Source of the DNA: Candidatus Segatella albertsiae
Lineage (GTDB): Bacteria; Bacteroidota; Bacteroidia; Bacteroidales; Bacteroidaceae
NCBI GenBank assembly: GCA_002451555.1
Contig: DKCU01000044.1
Span: forward strand, 1-35,115
Direction: 5' to 3'
DNA: 35,115 nt
Part shown: one piece after another, positions 35,003 to 35,115 of the stretch
Position numbering within the stretch: the stretch's first letter is position 1
Layout of the letters: every line of letters starts with the position of its first letter
Translations under genes and position numbers: made by a program
Notes under the pieces: generated by a model
Databases searched by the model: none
Seen by the model: the letters and a program-made list of their open reading frames with translations, nothing else
What the model was told of the DNA's origin: nothing

Positions 35003-35024
35003 GGGTGTGTCATAAATCACACCC
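35003..35024. terminator. Hairpin after the epimerase gene
   Basis: GGGTGTG pairs with CACACCC across an 8-base loop. The A run (34993-35000) on its left becomes a U run for a minus-strand transcript, so it best terminates a converging gene beyond the window, though it may also serve the epimerase operon. Confidence 0.6.
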
Positions 35025-35027
35025 AAT

Positions 35028-35115
35028 GCGCCCTGAAAGGGCAATCTGCTCCAAGCCCAGGGCAACGTCCTGGGTCTTCGGTCATTAATAGAAGTCGCCC
35101 TGAAAGGGCAAAAGC
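35028..35115. repeat. GCCCTGAAAGGGC interspersed repeat, cut by window end
   Basis: CGCCCTGAAAGGGCAA occurs at 35029-35044 and again at 35096-35111. Between them lies a further inverted repeat, CCCAGG and CCTGGG, around GCAACGT. This GC-rich palindromic sequence looks like an intergenic repeat of the kind common in Bacteroidales. It extends to the edge of the window, so its full length is unknown. Confidence 0.7.

Overview
The window is a large polysaccharide utilization locus (PUL) of a gut Bacteroidales bacterium. Prevotellaceae, and a Segatella/Prevotella copri-like genome, fit best. The signs are two SusC/SusD pairs, many lipoproteins with acidic residues after the lipobox cysteine, a BACON domain, TAnnTTTG-type promoters, A-rich ribosome-binding regions, and a short C-terminal tail (YNLAGQ...GIVIKNGKKYV) typical of Prevotella secreted proteins. 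The genus is inferred from sequence style, not from a marker gene.

The enzymes point to beta-1,4-mannan or glucomannan. Layout: (1) 139-11431, plus strand: SusC, SusD, two large surface-glycan-binding-type lipoproteins and a BACON-GH5 lipoprotein. (2) 11855-13063, plus: a secreted protein built from repeated beta-rich modules with no recognisable enzyme. (3) 13238-14524, plus: a GH5_7-type mannanase. (4) 27244 down to 14636, minus: SusC, SusD, an SGBP-B-like lipoprotein, a six-repeat IPT/TIG lipoprotein, a 151-residue secreted protein, a GH26-GH5 two-domain enzyme, and a GH26-like lipoprotein that has lost both catalytic glutamates. (5) A roughly 1.3-kb non-coding divergent region (27245-28536) rich in repeats and palindromes. 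(6) 28537-34994, plus: CE7-type acetyl esterase, GH26 mannanase, GH130 mannosylglucose phosphorylase, GPH-type sugar transporter and a cellobiose/mannobiose 2-epimerase.

How the parts fit: surface lipoproteins capture and cut (gluco)mannan, and the two SusCD systems import oligosaccharides. The periplasmic esterase, GH26 and GH5_7 trim these to mannobiose, which the GPH transporter moves across the inner membrane. The epimerase converts mannobiose to mannosyl-glucose, and GH130 phosphorolyses that to mannose-1-phosphate and glucose. This last route is known from Bacteroides fragilis; its active-site residues are conserved here (Asp131 in GH130; His189, His248 and His380 in the epimerase).

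The least explained elements are the catalytically dead GH26 paralogue, an array of five 23-bp units carrying TCATAAGTTATGA-like palindromes in the divergent promoter region, a three-copy hairpin repeat family, and beta-sandwich modules shared among non-enzymatic proteins of the locus. No regulator (HTCS, SusR or AraC type), tRNA, rRNA, CRISPR array or transposase was seen.
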